From the NCBI GenBank assembly GCA_036250195.1, contig JAVHZZ010000008.1:12309934-12373933 (forward strand): 64,000 nucleotides of DNA, given 5' to 3'. Below the pieces are notes generated by a model. The model had not been told where the DNA came from, did not search any database, and saw nothing but the letters and a program-made list of their open reading frames with translations. Below are positions 1 through 11,199 of this stretch, piece after piece; within the stretch, counting starts at the first letter, position 1, and each line of letters opens with the position of its first letter. The stretch is from Mixophyes australis (lineage: Eukaryota > Chordata > Amphibia > Anura > Limnodynastidae). A program made the translations under genes and the position numbers.

Positions 1-149
1 ATAATTGTTAATCTGTGCGACTGGAGTAAATCATTATTACTTAAATTTATGCACGTTGTTTGAGATCTGTACATATAGACAATTTGTAAACCAGGAACCA
101 AAACAACCCACAGTCATTTATTATAATGTATTAAAAGTAACTAACTTAC
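1..149 (-). other. NEGR1 intron 5, 5' end
   Basis: AT-rich sequence that begins, in transcript direction, with the donor GTAAGTTAG at 149. Nothing else recognised. The downstream exon carrying the rest of Ig3 is outside the window. Confidence 0.8.
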
Positions 150-270
150 TTCTTCTCTCCTTTGTACCATTCGAACGACGGAGACGGGACGGCTGCGGTT
201 TCACATCTGATTAATCCCGTTTTTCCAAGGGAGACCCCGGATGGTGTTATTTCCAGAATTGTAGGTGCAA
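150..270 (-). CDS. NEGR1: NEGR1 coding exon, first half of Ig domain 3 (exon 5 by family numbering)
   Basis: NEGR1 is a GPI-anchored IgLON adhesion protein of the neuronal surface. Read on the minus strand, a polypyrimidine tract ending TTTTCCAG (acceptor AG at 272-271) precedes the exon and GTAAGT (149-144) follows it. The exon is 121 bp, starts in phase 1 and ends in phase 2, which is the usual size and phasing of this IgLON exon. Using the T left over from the upstream exon, it reads FAPTILEI, then GKTGLIRCE with the first (B-strand) Ig cysteine, then FEWYKGEK with the C-strand tryptophan. From memory, mammalian NEGR1 has FAPTIQEI, SGLIRCE and FEWYKGEKK at the same places, while LSAMP, NTM and OPCML have a YPP sequence at the exon start. 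The frame is open with no damage. The second Ig3 cysteine lies in the next exon, outside the window. Confidence 0.9.
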
Positions 271-635
271 CTGGAAAATAAATGACACGCATAAAAGCAC
301 ACACTCATATATACCTTTCTAATGTATATACACATACACACACTCACATATATATATATATATAAATCTGCTTTGAGACAGCGGTCACTACACGGTGCAA
401 TATATACATGTGCACCGCTAGCGGAGTCTGCAATCCCACAATAGTTGGAACAGATGGTAATAAGTAAGATATGTACCTATAAATGTGTGAGGCCAAAAAA
501 TAAATGTAAAATGTGTTATGGGGGTGACAATGGGAGACCGCCAGCAATTTAGAGGCCCTTTGAAAATTTTGCTATGTGGCTTCCACATATCTAGTTACAC
601 CACTAAGTCTCGGGGCTAGCACACCGGTTGCTCCA

Positions 636-1150
636 CCTACAATCAAGCACTGATATACACAATCATCATCACTGAAGTCCACCGCCTACAGTCACTGTGA
701 GGAGCACTGCTATGCAATGTATTCAAGTTCATGAGCAGAGTAATGCCATACACACAGGCAATCTACCTACAGTCACAATGAGGAGCACTGCTATATAACG
801 TAATCAATGTAATGAGGATTGAAATGCCACACACAGGCCCTCCATCTACAATCACTGTGAGGAGTAGTGCTATATAACGTAACTAATGTAATGAGGAGTG
901 AATTGCCACACACAGTCCCTCCACATACAATCACTGTGAGGAGCAGTGCTATTTAAATCAAGTTAATGAGGAGAGAAATGCCATACAAACATACAATTTA
1001 CCTACAGTCACAAAGAGGAGCACTGCTATATAATGCCATCAAGATAATAAGGAGATAAATGTCATACGCACAGGTACTCCACCTACAGTCACTGCGGGGA
1101 GCACTGCTATACAATCAAGGTAATGGGTAGAGGTACGTCATAGACACAGA
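636..1150. repeat. Degenerate tandem repeat, period roughly 70-92 bp
   Basis: The motif CTACA(A/G)TCAC followed by GAGGAGCACTGCTAT recurs starting near 685, 777, 846, 924, 1002 and 1083. Each copy is followed by a variable AATGAGGAG...ATGCCA(T/C)A segment. Spacing varies from 69 to 92 bp because of indels, so this is an old, decayed minisatellite. It is not coding. Confidence 0.75.
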
Positions 1151-2265
1151 GACATGATCCCCATGTGCCCCTTCATGCAGGCACAAATTTGTGGAAGAGT
1201 TTCTGAGGATAGTTACTTGATAAAACCAACACATCACTGGAGGAAATCCCAAATGAGCTGCGCAGGCCTGTTGGGTCTAATATCATCAAACATTCTGCAT
1301 ACAATTCATAAATGTCAAGGAGCCTTCGCTAGGTGCAATGGCATTCACACGGTTACAGTTACAGGGTATGCAAAATAATCTGCAAGAATAGGTTTTTGTC
1401 TTTTAACATTTTAATGAGCTGTGGGACTTTCATTCATATTAGTTATGTTACCCTAATTACTCATTATAATTCTAATGTGCATTTTATATTTAATTACAAT
1501 GCTTATAAAGCTTTGCAATGGACAGTAAATTATTATAACGAGCGAGTGCATAATGAATCTAAGCTGAATTTATTAACTTTTACACCCGCTACCATGGTAG
1601 GAACTTTCCAATTTACCTTTGTTGATTATCCACATAATATGATTAAACAAACTTTTTAATGTAATTAATTTTGCATTTTAATGCGTTAAGCCTAGGTAAA
1701 TCTAAACATTTTTTTTTTACAAAACAACGCATTTTACTAAAAGCTTACACGCTCATTTGTTAGTGTGTTTTCACAGTAACTTTATATTGTTTCCTTTGAA
1801 ATAGGCTCAATTATCTAGAAGATTATTATTATACACCAAAGAAAATGAACAATGTTGAGGGAACAACCTCCCTCTTGTCATTCATATTCTCTTTGTTCCA
1901 TCTCCCATATATGCATAGAATACTGTCAATTTAATATATAGTTTCCATTATTACTCATTTCACCTAGTGCACAGTGGGACTTAAAGTAGGACAATGAAAA
2001 ATGGAGCAAAAAGTAAGTTATTTTAGAATTCCATAATTGTACCAGAAACAGCGCTGGAGATCCGTTTTGATCAATATGCAAAAATTGTTGCATATTTTAA
2101 TCTATAAACCTGCAGCATTGTGACTTTCTAATCCTTTCCAATTCTAATATAGGAAAGGTGGGGGTCTAGTATGTGCTTGGAATAAAATGTTCACCATTGT
2201 CACTTTTTTTTGGTACAAAATACACACACATACACAAATGATAGCTAGGATCAGACAACATTAAG

Positions 2266-2323
<58 letters not shown>

Positions 2324-2475
2324 TTTTGTTTTTTTCTATTCATGAGTTTCACCACATTTATTGATAACGCATATCTAGAAAAGGCAGATGGAAACACAAG
2401 CCATTTTCTGGTCTGTATTCTGATAATATACACAAAACAAATATATGCCATTGACATACATTGTCCTACCCAGGA
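1151..2475. other. Unannotated intronic stretch with (TA)n
   Basis: AT-rich DNA without recognisable genes. A chance 108-codon open frame at 1333-1659 has no family resemblance. A (TA)n microsatellite occupies about 2271-2319. A shorter AT run lies at about 347-363, in the preceding part of the intron. Confidence 0.6.
2271..2319. repeat. (TA)n microsatellite
   Basis: About 48 bp of uninterrupted TA dinucleotides followed by a T-rich run. Confidence 0.95.
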
Positions 2476-2478
2476 TTA

Positions 2479-2912
2479 GGCTGGGTACACACTACATGGT
2501 TTTTAGCCAAGGATCGGACCAATCACACGATAAACGAGCGTTCAGCCCGATATTAGTGTGTATGCTCCAATGATGAGCGATTATCGTTCCAAAGCTCATC
2601 GTATCGTTTCATTTGATTTTTAAACTGAACTAAAAATCTCGTTCAACGATGGAACAATGTCGTTCCAATTCTGCAGTGTGTACGCACTCAGGAGCGGCAG
2701 TGTCCATAGGTCTCCAAAGAGTTTACAGTCACAATCTTTTCAGCTGATGGTTATGACAGATGAAGAGCACAGATCTGAAGGTAAATCGTGTAAAACGTGT
2801 ATAGTGTGTACACAGGAATCAGCTGCTGATCAGGGCTTTTTTTTTATCAGTCGTTGGTAAAATAGTTATAGAAAACACATCGGGAGAAAATTTCTGTAGG
2901 GTGCATCCAGCG
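2479..2912. mobile_element. TIR element, 'GCTGGGTACACACTACA' family, copy 1
   Basis: The left end GGCTGGGTACACACTACATG is an inverted match of the right end, which reads CTGTAGGGTGCATCCAGC. The left flank is TTA (2476-2478). It is the same family as 37795-38205, whose TTA duplication is intact. Internal CpG- and ATCG-rich sequence is similar between copies. No transposase is encoded. A 3-bp TTA target suggests a PIF/Harbinger-type non-autonomous element (inference). Confidence 0.7.
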
Positions 2913-3298
2913 TAAGTCAACTGGTCATTAATAGAGAGGAGTAATGTTAAAAACTTAGATGCAAACAAATCCCACAAACAGTACAAATTATTATTTTTAA
3001 AAAGTGGGATTTTGAATTTTAAAAACCACTCGTTTCTCTAAAAAGTATACATCTCGCCATCATGTCCTAGGCCAACAGTAACAAGTAAAACAACAATACA
3101 TAATGCTTGATATTCTCCTCAGAAACACATTTCTTTTTTTAATATGTCTAAGCATCTCTAGTCTGATGCCAGTGGCTCTTGTATGCAAATGAGAGAGGAG
3201 GAGACAGATTAGTAGAATGCTAGAGAAGCAAAAAGAAAGAGCCTCCAGACTCTGATCTTTGGACATTCTGTGTGTATAAAAGGTCGTTAAGATACAGG
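2913..3298. other. Unannotated intronic stretch
   Basis: AT-rich; nothing recognised. Confidence 0.6.
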
Positions 3299-3606
3299 AC
3301 CTGAGTCATTAAGGAAAGTAAGGCAAAAAAGGAGTAAGTTTTCTCCTGGGCAAACCATGTTACGATGCAAGGGGTGCACATTAGCTTACTATTTTGCATG
3401 TAAGGAAAAGACTGGTTGCTTTTTCATGTAGCACACAAATACTTGCCAGCTTTATTTTTACACTGAAATTTAAAGTAGATCTAGGACATGTCCTATAAAT
3501 CTGTCCCCACATTTTACATTTACAACCCCCTCCAATGCAACATGGTTTCGCCAAGGTGCAAAGTTACTAATTTTTTTGGCTTTACTCTCCTTAATGAATC
3601 AGGCCC
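3299..3606. mobile_element. Palindromic MITE, 'CTGATTCATTAAGG' family
   Basis: Starts CCTGAGTCATTAAGGAAAGT and ends with its inverse, CTCCTTAATGAATCAGGCCC. Internally it contains CCATGTTACGATGCAAGGGG and, near the other end, CCAATGCAACATGG, so the arms are long and inverted. Related copies lie at 4806, 33515, 37083, 43930 and 56671. Confidence 0.8.
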
Positions 3607-3693
3607 TTATGTCTTTCACAAGCTACCATCATCCTTTGCATATGAGCCATTTGCACTTTACAAGACAAATCACCCCATCACTAAGCATTATAT

Positions 3694-3775
3694 TAGCATA
3701 CTTGCCAACTCTGGATACATTAGTTCCAGGAGATGCAGAGGGAGGGTACGGAAAGAAGAGGTGGACTCGATTTGA
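3694..3775. mobile_element. Fragment of 'CATACTTGCCAACTCT' hAT-like family
   Basis: Begins GCATACTTGCCAACTCTGGA, the characteristic end seen at 19580 and 50204. The matching right end could not be located, so only the left terminus is supported. Confidence 0.45.
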
Positions 3776-3924
3776 CAATATTTGCATCATCAAGCAGGCG
3801 GGACAAGATATGACGATGCAAATTTTTTTGCACATTATTAAAAGACACAAAATCAAGTCATTTGTGGTCTTCTTATTACCACTTCTTTAGGATTGCGGTG
3901 TCCATAGTGTGCATAGTGTGCTTA

Positions 3925-4459
3925 TCTAATATATATAAGCCTAGCGGCGTGTGTTAATGTGTGTGTAAAAAACTATTTTCTCAGAAAGGGCTCATCCAAT
4001 TGACCTGAAATTTGGTATACTGACATTATTTGACAAAAAAATTATAATAGTGAAGTCAGTTAACTTCCATCATCCCCCCTTCCCCCTGTGGGAGGGGTAG
4101 TAAAGGCTAAATTTACCAGTTGAGGGCTCAAACTCTTGACCATGTGGGTATTTATTTACCAGAGCCTGTGTTTGGTCATGGACAATTGTATGTCGCATTT
4201 TCACGAGTACGGAGAAGCAGTGATGTGAAAGTGCAGGTTATGAATACTGCCCTTCAAGGAAGACTGATTGAGCACAGCGATAAGGTGTTTAGCAGAAACG
4301 TTGTGTATCGAGAGGTTTTAGAACAGTAAGACGATGGAGATTAAGGATGTGGCGATGAAGATGAAGGATGAGGCCCCAAATGCATGACAAGAACCTTTTT
4401 AACACCTTAAGTAGCTTGATTTGACTAGAATGCATGAGTATCATGCACGGGTTAACTTG
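3925..4459 (+). mobile_element. Internally deleted Helitron
   Basis: The 5' end reads A|TCTAATATATATAAGC, with the TC start and the preceding A expected of Helitrons. It is followed by a GGCTCATCCAATTGACC... AAATTTGGTA block like the conserved subterminal region of many animal Helitrons. A helicase C-terminus follows (4117-4329). Near the 3' end is a 7-bp hairpin, TGCATGA-GTA-TCATGCA (4431-4447), then CGGGTTAACTTG. CTTG at 4456-4459 would be a decayed CTRR terminus. At about 535 bp, it has lost the Rep domain and most of the helicase. Confidence 0.7.
4117..4329 (+). pseudogene. Helitron RepHel helicase, C-terminal remnant
   Basis: The last 70 or so codons of a PIF1-like Helitron helicase are open to a TAA stop. 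The segment QTLDHVGIYLPEPVFGHGQL corresponds to the end of the superfamily 1 helicase core, and YVAFSRVRRSSDVKV is helicase motif VI with its arginine. It ends KVFSRNVVYREVLEQ. The Rep nuclease and the Walker A and B motifs are absent. The ATG at 4120 is probably not a natural start, since the frame is open just upstream. It is a remnant inside a non-autonomous element and lies in the antisense orientation to NEGR1. Confidence 0.85.
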
Positions 4460-4805
4460 GATGAAATATACTGCAATCCTGTTCTGTAGATCAGGCTGTT
4501 GTTTTCCATTGACTGAGAACTGGTGGGTCAAAATCTGCAAAGGCTGAAGCTGCTTTTGGAAACTCAAACATAAACCTCTATGGTATTAGGTGAGTGCATA
4601 GTCACTATTACCTGCAATGTGCTACTTTGTTGGAAACACTACACTCTTTGGAGCAAACTTTGTAAACTCAGGAAAAGTCAGCTCTATGTGACTCTGGGGC
4701 CCAGAAATAAGCAAGGTCAAGTCAACGGCGCCACCGGCAGCAGTTCCTCTACACCCACTATTATAGCAGCAGGAACGCAGAGAAGCTGAAACCTAGGACA
4801 CATGG
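4460..4805. other. Unannotated intronic stretch
   Basis: Nothing recognised. Confidence 0.6.
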
Positions 4806-5120
4806 GACCTGAGTCATTAAGGAAAGTAAGGCAAAAAAAGGAATAAATGTTCTCCGGTACAAGCCATGTTACAATGCAAGGGGTGCAACTTAGTTTATTA
4901 TTTTGCACATACGTTAAATACTGGCTGATGTTTCATGTAGTACACAAATATTTGATAGCTTCATATTTTATTATGAAATTTAAAGTTGATCTAGGACATG
5001 TCCTACTCCCAACTATAAATCTGTCCCCACATTTTAATTTTACCTCCATCTCCAATGCAACATGGTTTTGCCAAGGTGCAAAGTTACTCCTTTTTTATGC
5101 TTTGCTCTCTTTAATGAGAT
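4806..5120. mobile_element. Palindromic MITE, 'CTGATTCATTAAGG' family
   Basis: Same family and subtype as 3299-3606. It starts GGACCTGAGTCATTAAGGAA and carries the same GGTGCAA, AGTTGATCTAGGACATGTCC and CCAATGCAACATGG segments in the same order. The right end (CTCTCTTTAATGAGATAG) is more diverged. Confidence 0.8.
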
Positions 5121-5745
5121 AGTGATATGTTCCCTATTGTCTCAGTTCTTGAATTATCATTTCCATTCTCTGGCAATGATAACGTTTTGCTGTTGAAATA
5201 GAAGTTACTTGGAGGACCACCCAGGGGCTTTGGGCATAATGACATTATAAAAGGACACCCCCTTGATTCTGCAGCATACATGTCAGGCAAGTACAGATGC
5301 CACGCTCTCCATTTTAATGCCAAAGGGCAGTGTTATCGTCCCCTGTCACCGCGTGGACAGCAGAGTAATCCATTAGCTTTTCTAAATGGCAAGAAATAAT
5401 TATATTCTGCAATCAAGTATGATTAAAGCAATGGCCCAGCTCATTTGGAGATATTTAGCTGGATTATGCTTTCAAGTTTTTTAAAAAAAAGAAAGAACTG
5501 AAAGCCCAATTGACCCTATGAATGCCAGATCTAGTGTGGACAAGGTTCCCTAGAAACAAGCCATACTAGAGATATGACTGAGTTATATGAATAAAGAGCT
5601 GTGATAATATATGCTATTATGTATCCTGACCTGTACATTATATGGATGCTAAAAGTTACGGAAGAGTTACATGGCCATGTAAAGGCTCAAGACTGCAGGT
5701 CATTGAGGTGACTTAATATAAGTTATAAATAATATAATAATAGCA
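5121..5745. other. Unannotated intronic stretch
   Basis: Nothing recognised. Confidence 0.6.
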
Positions 5746-6042
5746 TAGGCAAACCAAGGGGGGTTTTCTAGTGCATGGAAACCCCCCTCCAAGCCTGGGG
5801 CACTGTATAATTGAGATGGCTGGACCCTGCCCCCGCTTCACACAGCTCTGCTTGAAAAGGGAGAGCTGCGTGCACCTAACAGTAGTGCACGCAGAATTGC
5901 CCATGTGTATATGATGGGGATAGGAAGAGTTGGAGAGCAGCCAAGCACTGTCTAAAATTATAGCCACACCCCCATGCATGCTGGTCACGCCCACTGGCGG
6001 CGTGGTGTGAAAAAAAAACCCTCTACAAATCCTGCGTTTAAC
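5746..6042 (-). repeat. ~300-bp interspersed repeat (copy 1 of 3)
   Basis: Minus-strand copy of a repeat also at 24839-25131 and 40644-40942. Shared landmarks are GCAGGATTTGTAGAGGG, CCAGCATGCATG, GCGTGGCTATAA, TCCCCAT.ATATACAT and GTTAGGTGCACGCAGCTCTC. The ends GGCAAAC...GTTTGCC suggest short inverted termini. No coding potential, and the superfamily is unknown. Confidence 0.8.
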
Positions 6043-6480
6043 CCTGAATAGGGTTATTCCTTATAATAAACAAGATTTCCTAAAGAACATTGAAGTGATG
6101 ACATCCGAACTCACCAATTATAAGAACTGACTTTAGAGCTAATTTATAAAGATACTATTTACAGTAAGTTATACATATATTAGCGTCACTTTTGAATTAT
6201 ATCTGCATCAGTCCCAGTTTGACGAACACAAGATCGTCATGTAATTTGGCCAGACACACATAGGACTGTTCTGCTCACATATGAACATGGCTGAGTGCCT
6301 CAATGGAAATTAAGGCCATGACTATGGGTGCACAACGTTATCCTTTTGATCCGTCTCCCCTTCAATCTATATTTATTTGACAGATAAATGGGTGAATGAT
6401 GGATAATCACGTAGAGATCATTATTCTTATTAGAGAGATGTTATGGTGGCTATGACTATCTTACCGAAACAGATAATGAA
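6043..6480. other. Unannotated intronic stretch
   Basis: Nothing recognised. Confidence 0.6.
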
Positions 6481-7395
6481 ACATTGTCGGGGAAGGTAGA
6501 ACATGTTCCACTATCACCAATCCCTGTTACGTCATCTGTCTTGGTAAACTGGCCCTGTGTACTATTCCAGATGGACAATTACCTCCATCCCTCTCTCCAG
6601 GGCCTCCTCTGCCATGCAGACTCCAACCTCCACACCAGCTGCACTTCCCACCACGCAGGGACCCCCACTAATGGTTTTAGGGTCTTTCCAAGGGGTCTAC
6701 TCCATGGGGAACCTGATAGAAGGAGCTCTCAGACTCTCAACGCCTTTCTCCTTGCAGTACAAACTTGTGTCTGACATAATGGTTGTGTTGTTCTGGGGTA
6801 CCCCTGAAAGTGGGGAACCCTTTGCTGGTTCTCTTATGCGGTGACCCTTTAGCTGCTGATGGGGCTCTTCCCCTCTCTATCCGCACCCTGGCCCCCGTGG
6901 CAGCCTCCATGCACTTGTTTTCAATATATTCGGACAACACCCACTGGGGCCTACTGTAAGCTGGAGTCTGAACACCCCCCCAATGGGGTCAAAAACATGC
7001 TAGCTGCGGCACCAACCACCCCATTTTTTTCTGTAATGAGGTATTTTTCCCCGTTCTCTTACCCCTCCCAGGGTTATTTTAAACTGGTACCTTGTGTCAG
7101 TAGCAGCACATACCCCACTCATTGGGGACCAGGGACCTCCTTCTTACTCCCAGGTCCCGGCAGCAATATGGCTGCTCTTCCCCAAATCATGGGGACACGA
7201 CATGAGCTTTGCTCAGCCAGTGCTGGTATTTTTGCACCATATAGCCAAGCTCCCCCCACTGCCGGTGGCGTAGCTGCCCGCTGTAATGAGGAACTTGCCA
7301 TATTACTCTAAGACATCTCCACGGTGACCTCGCGTGCCATAACTGTGGGAGGGGGCATAATCCCTGTAACGCTACAGAATGATCCCACAAATGAA
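6481..7395. other. C-rich block of unknown origin
   Basis: About 0.9 kb markedly richer in C and CCC runs than its surroundings, with phrases such as CTGGCCCCCGTGGCAGCCTC and CATTGGGGACCAGGGACC. A 150-codon frame (6859-7311) has no recognisable domain and overlaps open frames on the other strand. It could be a degraded LTR or LINE 5' region; I cannot assign it. Confidence 0.4.
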
Positions 7396-7660
7396 CCCTC
7401 TCTATCTCTTTATCTCATTTAAGTAACCTCAAAACAAAAAGTGAAGTGCCGGACAGCTGCCTCATCGGAATGACTGCTTGTCTGCATGTGCTGCCGCCTT
7501 AAAGCTGGATCTTCGGTTTTCAGGTAAGCCTCTGTATAATGGATTTGCTTTTGGCTGCAATCGGAATTTTGGTGTAGGTGTGAAGCCTGTCGGGCTTCTC
7601 GTCACCATTAAGACGATTACTACCGGATGGGAACTCGTAGGAAATGAAGTCAATGAACAC

Positions 7661-7769
7661 GATCATCATCATGAGCTTTTAACATAGCGCCACTGATTCC
7701 GCAGCGCTGTACAGAGAACTCACTCACATCAGTCCCTGCTCCATTGGAGCTTACAGTCTAAATTCCCTA

Positions 7770-7800
<31 letters not shown>

Positions 7801-7970
7801 CACAGACTAGGGTCTATTTTGATAGCAGCCAATTAACCTACTAGTATGTTTTTGGAGTGTTGGAGGAAACCGGAGCACCCGGATGAAACTCACACAAACA
7901 CTAGGAGAATATACAAGCTCGAAACTGCTAAAGCCGTGGTCGGGAATCAAACTCAGGACTCCAATGCTGC
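7661..7970 (-). mobile_element. tRNA-headed SINE with L2-like tail, copy 1
   Basis: On the minus strand it reads a partial tRNA-like head with box B (GAGTTTGATTCCCG-like), the core TTTCCTCCGG...CCTCC, a (TG)n segment, TTAGACTGTAAGCTCCAATG, then GCTGCGGAATCAGTGGCGC and a (GAT)n end. The head is incomplete because box A is missing. The (CA)n at 7770-7796 is its internal simple repeat. Confidence 0.85.
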
Positions 7971-8576
7971 CCCAACAGTATGTGCATTTTGCCCAAATGC
8001 TCTAATTGCACCTTTCAGGACACATAGTCAAAAAGCATATGTAGGAAAAAGAATACTCAATAATTCACCTCTGTCTTCTACATAGCTTCGTCTTATCTCT
8101 TGACTGCCGTTACCTGGCCAAATCTGAGTTTTTTTTCCCATTCAATTTAATATGTATACAGATTAAAGAGTAGGTTCTTTATTTATATAATAATTATATG
8201 TATCAATATGCTAAATTATTTTGATTTTGAAAACAGATTCTATTTTCAATTTACTTGTTCCCCTATGTATGTCAATGCATGTCTTGATTGATATGAAATG
8301 TGTGTGAATTATGCAGTAATTTGTATGAAGCACAGAGATTTGTCTTGTCTTCCAGTTTCCTACCCTGTTGATTGACAATGAGTATGCAAATCTCTTCAGT
8401 TAGAGACATAGACAAAAGTTTGCTGATCGGTAGTATTTCAAATGAGATATGAGATTTTGGGTAGAATGTCTGATTTTTAAAATGCTTATTTAAAGGGGAT
8501 CAAAACTGTTTAAAATGTTGTCATAGCTAACCCAGCTTTGTAGAGTGCCTTAATTCAGAATTAGGCAACAACCACA
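7971..8576. other. Unannotated intronic stretch
   Basis: AT-rich; nothing recognised. Confidence 0.6.
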
Positions 8577-9060
8577 GAGACACAGAATTTGAGGCAGATA
8601 AGAACCGCTTGGCCCATCTAGTCTGCCCGTCATCATCATCATCTATTTATTTACATAGCGCCACTAATTCCGCAGCGCTGTACAGAGAACTCATTTACAT
8701 CAGTCCCTGCCCCATTGGAGCTTACAATCTAAATTCCCTAACACACACACACACACACAGAGACAGACTAAGGTCAATTTGACAGCAGACAATTAACCTA
8801 CTAGTATATTTTTTGGAGTGTGGGAGGAAACTGGAGCACCCGGAGGAAACCCATGCAAACACGGGGAGAACATACAAACTCCACACAGATAAGCCCATGG
8901 TAGGGAATCAAACTCATGACCCCAGTGCTGTGAAGCAGAAGTGCTAACCACTGAGCCATCATGCTATCCACATTTTTTTTTTTATTAACCTATGGTAACC
9001 TTATTCGGTACATTAATCTTTGTGAGGATATCCTTATGTCTAATCCCATACTTACTTTAC
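8577..9060. repeat. Older repeat split by a SINE
   Basis: Left part 8577-8630 (GCAGATAAGAACC, CTTGGCCCATCTAGTCTGCC) and right part about 8971-9060 (TTTTATTAACCTATGGTAACC, GGATATCCTTATGTCTA) read as one amphibian interspersed repeat as I remember it. The SINE at 8631-8966 lies between the two halves. The family name is not known to me. Confidence 0.55.
8631..8966 (-). mobile_element. tRNA-headed SINE with L2-like tail, copy 2
   Basis: A nearly full-length minus-strand copy: (CAT)n, ATAGCGCCACTAATTCCGC, CATTGGAGCTTACAATCTAA, a (CA)n run, the GGAGGAAAC core repeated twice, box B complement GGGAATCAAACTC and box A complement GTGCTAACCACTGAGCCA. Confidence 0.92.
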
Positions 9061-9207
9061 AACCACAATCCAGCAGGCACCAACAAAATTCAAGTGAAAA
9101 ACTCAAAAGAAGTGAATATACAAATCCTACAAGTGTGTACATCATTTCATAAGGCTGTTCAGAATTAAGCAATCACATTCACAATCATATACAAATGTAA
9201 TTAAAAT

Positions 9208-9517
9208 CATACTTCCCAACAATTGTATTATCCTCTTATCCTTTCAAGGATCTCCCAGATGAGAGGTCAAAAGGCATGGGCATGGGGGGCATGGTGCACC
9301 AAATCACGTCATTTTGGCCCCAGTGATGCATTTATCATGGGGGGGTGGGGCCAAAATGATGCGATTCACCGCAAATCCCACCAGTGAGGCCACAGTCCCA
9401 CCCACTTCACTAGGGAGTGGCTGGGATCCAAGAGAAAGGCCTGCTCTTTCGGGGGTTTGGGAGAACTACCTGAAATTTGGGGGTCTCCCAGACAATCCGA
9501 AAGGGTAGGTAAATATG
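9208..9517. mobile_element. hAT-like MITE, 'CATACTTGCCAACTCT' family
   Basis: Begins CATACTTCCCAAC and ends AAGGGTAGGTAAATATG. Inside are GTCATTTTGGCCCC, GGGGCCAAAATGATGCGATT and CCCACTTCACTAGGGAGTGG, all shared with 19580-19895. The flanks ATTAAAAT and ACTAACAC may be an eroded 8-bp duplication. Confidence 0.7.
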
Positions 9518-11021
9518 ACTAACACTCAGATGCCAGCAATAAAGAAAAGTAATTGCTCTTCCTAAATTCAAGATAAAAGAAGCAAATACACAACCACACA
9601 CCATTATTATCAAAATAAGAAAAACAAACTTTTAATAAAATACACATTATGCTAATTATATAAATGCCAGTATACCCAGAAAGAACATAACACTAAGAGG
9701 AATCATAGCTAAAGAGGACGTATATACAAACAAAATATTTCATGGTAAATCTCTGTATAGCTAGTAAAAATGTGGATGTCTGTTGGTCGAAATTGGTGCC
9801 GTTTGGTAGACAACTATCCACTCTTCCATAATGGGTCATTCACTGGGTCATTCATTTAATTGTGTTGCAAGGGCATTGATTGGATGGCTGCCACAGCTAC
9901 TGTTCCGCTAGTTGACGGCCGGTGGGTTTACCGTTAAATATTTAAATATATTGTTAAGTACAATTTAAAATGATATAACTAGTAATAAATAATAAATAGT
10001 CATAATAAATAATAATAGCAATGACAGCATAGAATACTTTTAATGGTGAAATATTTAGTAAACACCTCGATACAAGAGAAAATTTAACTAGAGCAGAAAT
10101 GGATGATTTATTCAGCATAATAACAATTATTTGATACTTGTATGATATAAGGAGTTATACATATTTTTTTTTAAACATATATATAGCCAAAAATCTCCCA
10201 CTGGTGTACCTAATGGATTTCCTCACAAGAGCCCGTAAAAAGTGCGATGAAACTTTCATGCAAACCTGATGTTTCCTGAATGCTAAAAAAATGCTCCGTG
10301 TTTTTAGTTAGAGCTCAGCTTAAAATATCAAAGTAATTACTAATTTACTACCATAAATTCATAACAGGTAATAAAATGTTTATTCGCCTATAAAAAATGA
10401 ATGACACAGAAAAAGGGGACAAACTCATAAGTGATACATTGTAATTATGCGTCTTAGTTATATCACAATGTAGCTTAAGTGAAATAGCTGTAATTAAAAT
10501 GATCATTTTCAGTTAATCATCACATTTATAGACCTACGTAGTAGTTGAAGATGTCCACGGTGTACTTGGCTTCAAACACAGATATTAAAAGCTCTTTATT
10601 TCTATAAAAAGAACTCTGGTTAAAGTGAACTTATTGCCTGCACAGGCTGAAAGCAGCCATTATGTTGGATCCATATTAATGAGATTCAAACCTGGACCGG
10701 CTATCTAGCACTTCTGGCAAATGCCAGAATGGCCGGTGGACACAGGGTCGGTGCTGTCTTGCTTTCACCGGGCCCTGATGTCACGGATTGACTTTTTGTT
10801 TTTTCATATCCACCGCTGTCGGCACTTGTAGCTGTTGGCTTAAAAAAATGCCAGCTGCTCGCCCATGGGCATTTTGCACAGATCCCACATCAAGTGGGCC
10901 TGTGTGCGTTGAACGCCAGGGATGATTTTTAGTCCCAGTTCGCCCCTGATGTGGACATAGCTTATCACCATTGACATGACTGAGACAAGTTTATGAATGG
11001 TTTGTAGTAAATTGACGCACT
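9518..11021. other. Unannotated intronic stretch
   Basis: Mostly AT-rich DNA. 10690-10905 is richer in GC and CpG and may be a decayed element, but I could not match it to anything else in the window. Confidence 0.5.
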
Positions 11022-11149
11022 TTGGCATTGCTGCCTGACAGCGGTGGGGTCATGAGTTCGATTCCAGCTAGAGCTCTACTGTGTGGAGTTTGCATAATCT
11101 GCCTGTGTTTGTGTGAGCTTCTTCCAGTTTGCTCTCAAGCATTATTATT

Positions 11150-11198
<49 letters not shown>

Positions 11199-11199
11199 T
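11022..11199 (+). mobile_element. SINE head fragment followed by (ATA)n microsatellite
   Basis: 11022-11140 matches the tRNA-like head of the SINE family: TGCCTGACAGC, box B GAGTTCGATTCCAG, then CTGTGTGGAGTTTGCAT. The core and L2-like tail are missing. It runs directly into (ATT)n/(ATA)n at 11141-11199. Confidence 0.75.

Noticed and set aside
4425..4446. A minus-strand Helitron 3' end (hairpin followed by CTAG)
   Set aside because: CTAG at 4425-4428 is palindromic and only 3 nt from the hairpin. The helicase remnant, TC start and 12-nt hairpin-to-end spacing all support the plus-strand reading.
6859..7311. A 150-residue frame in the C-rich block
   Set aside because: No recognisable motif, and frames are open on the opposite strand too.
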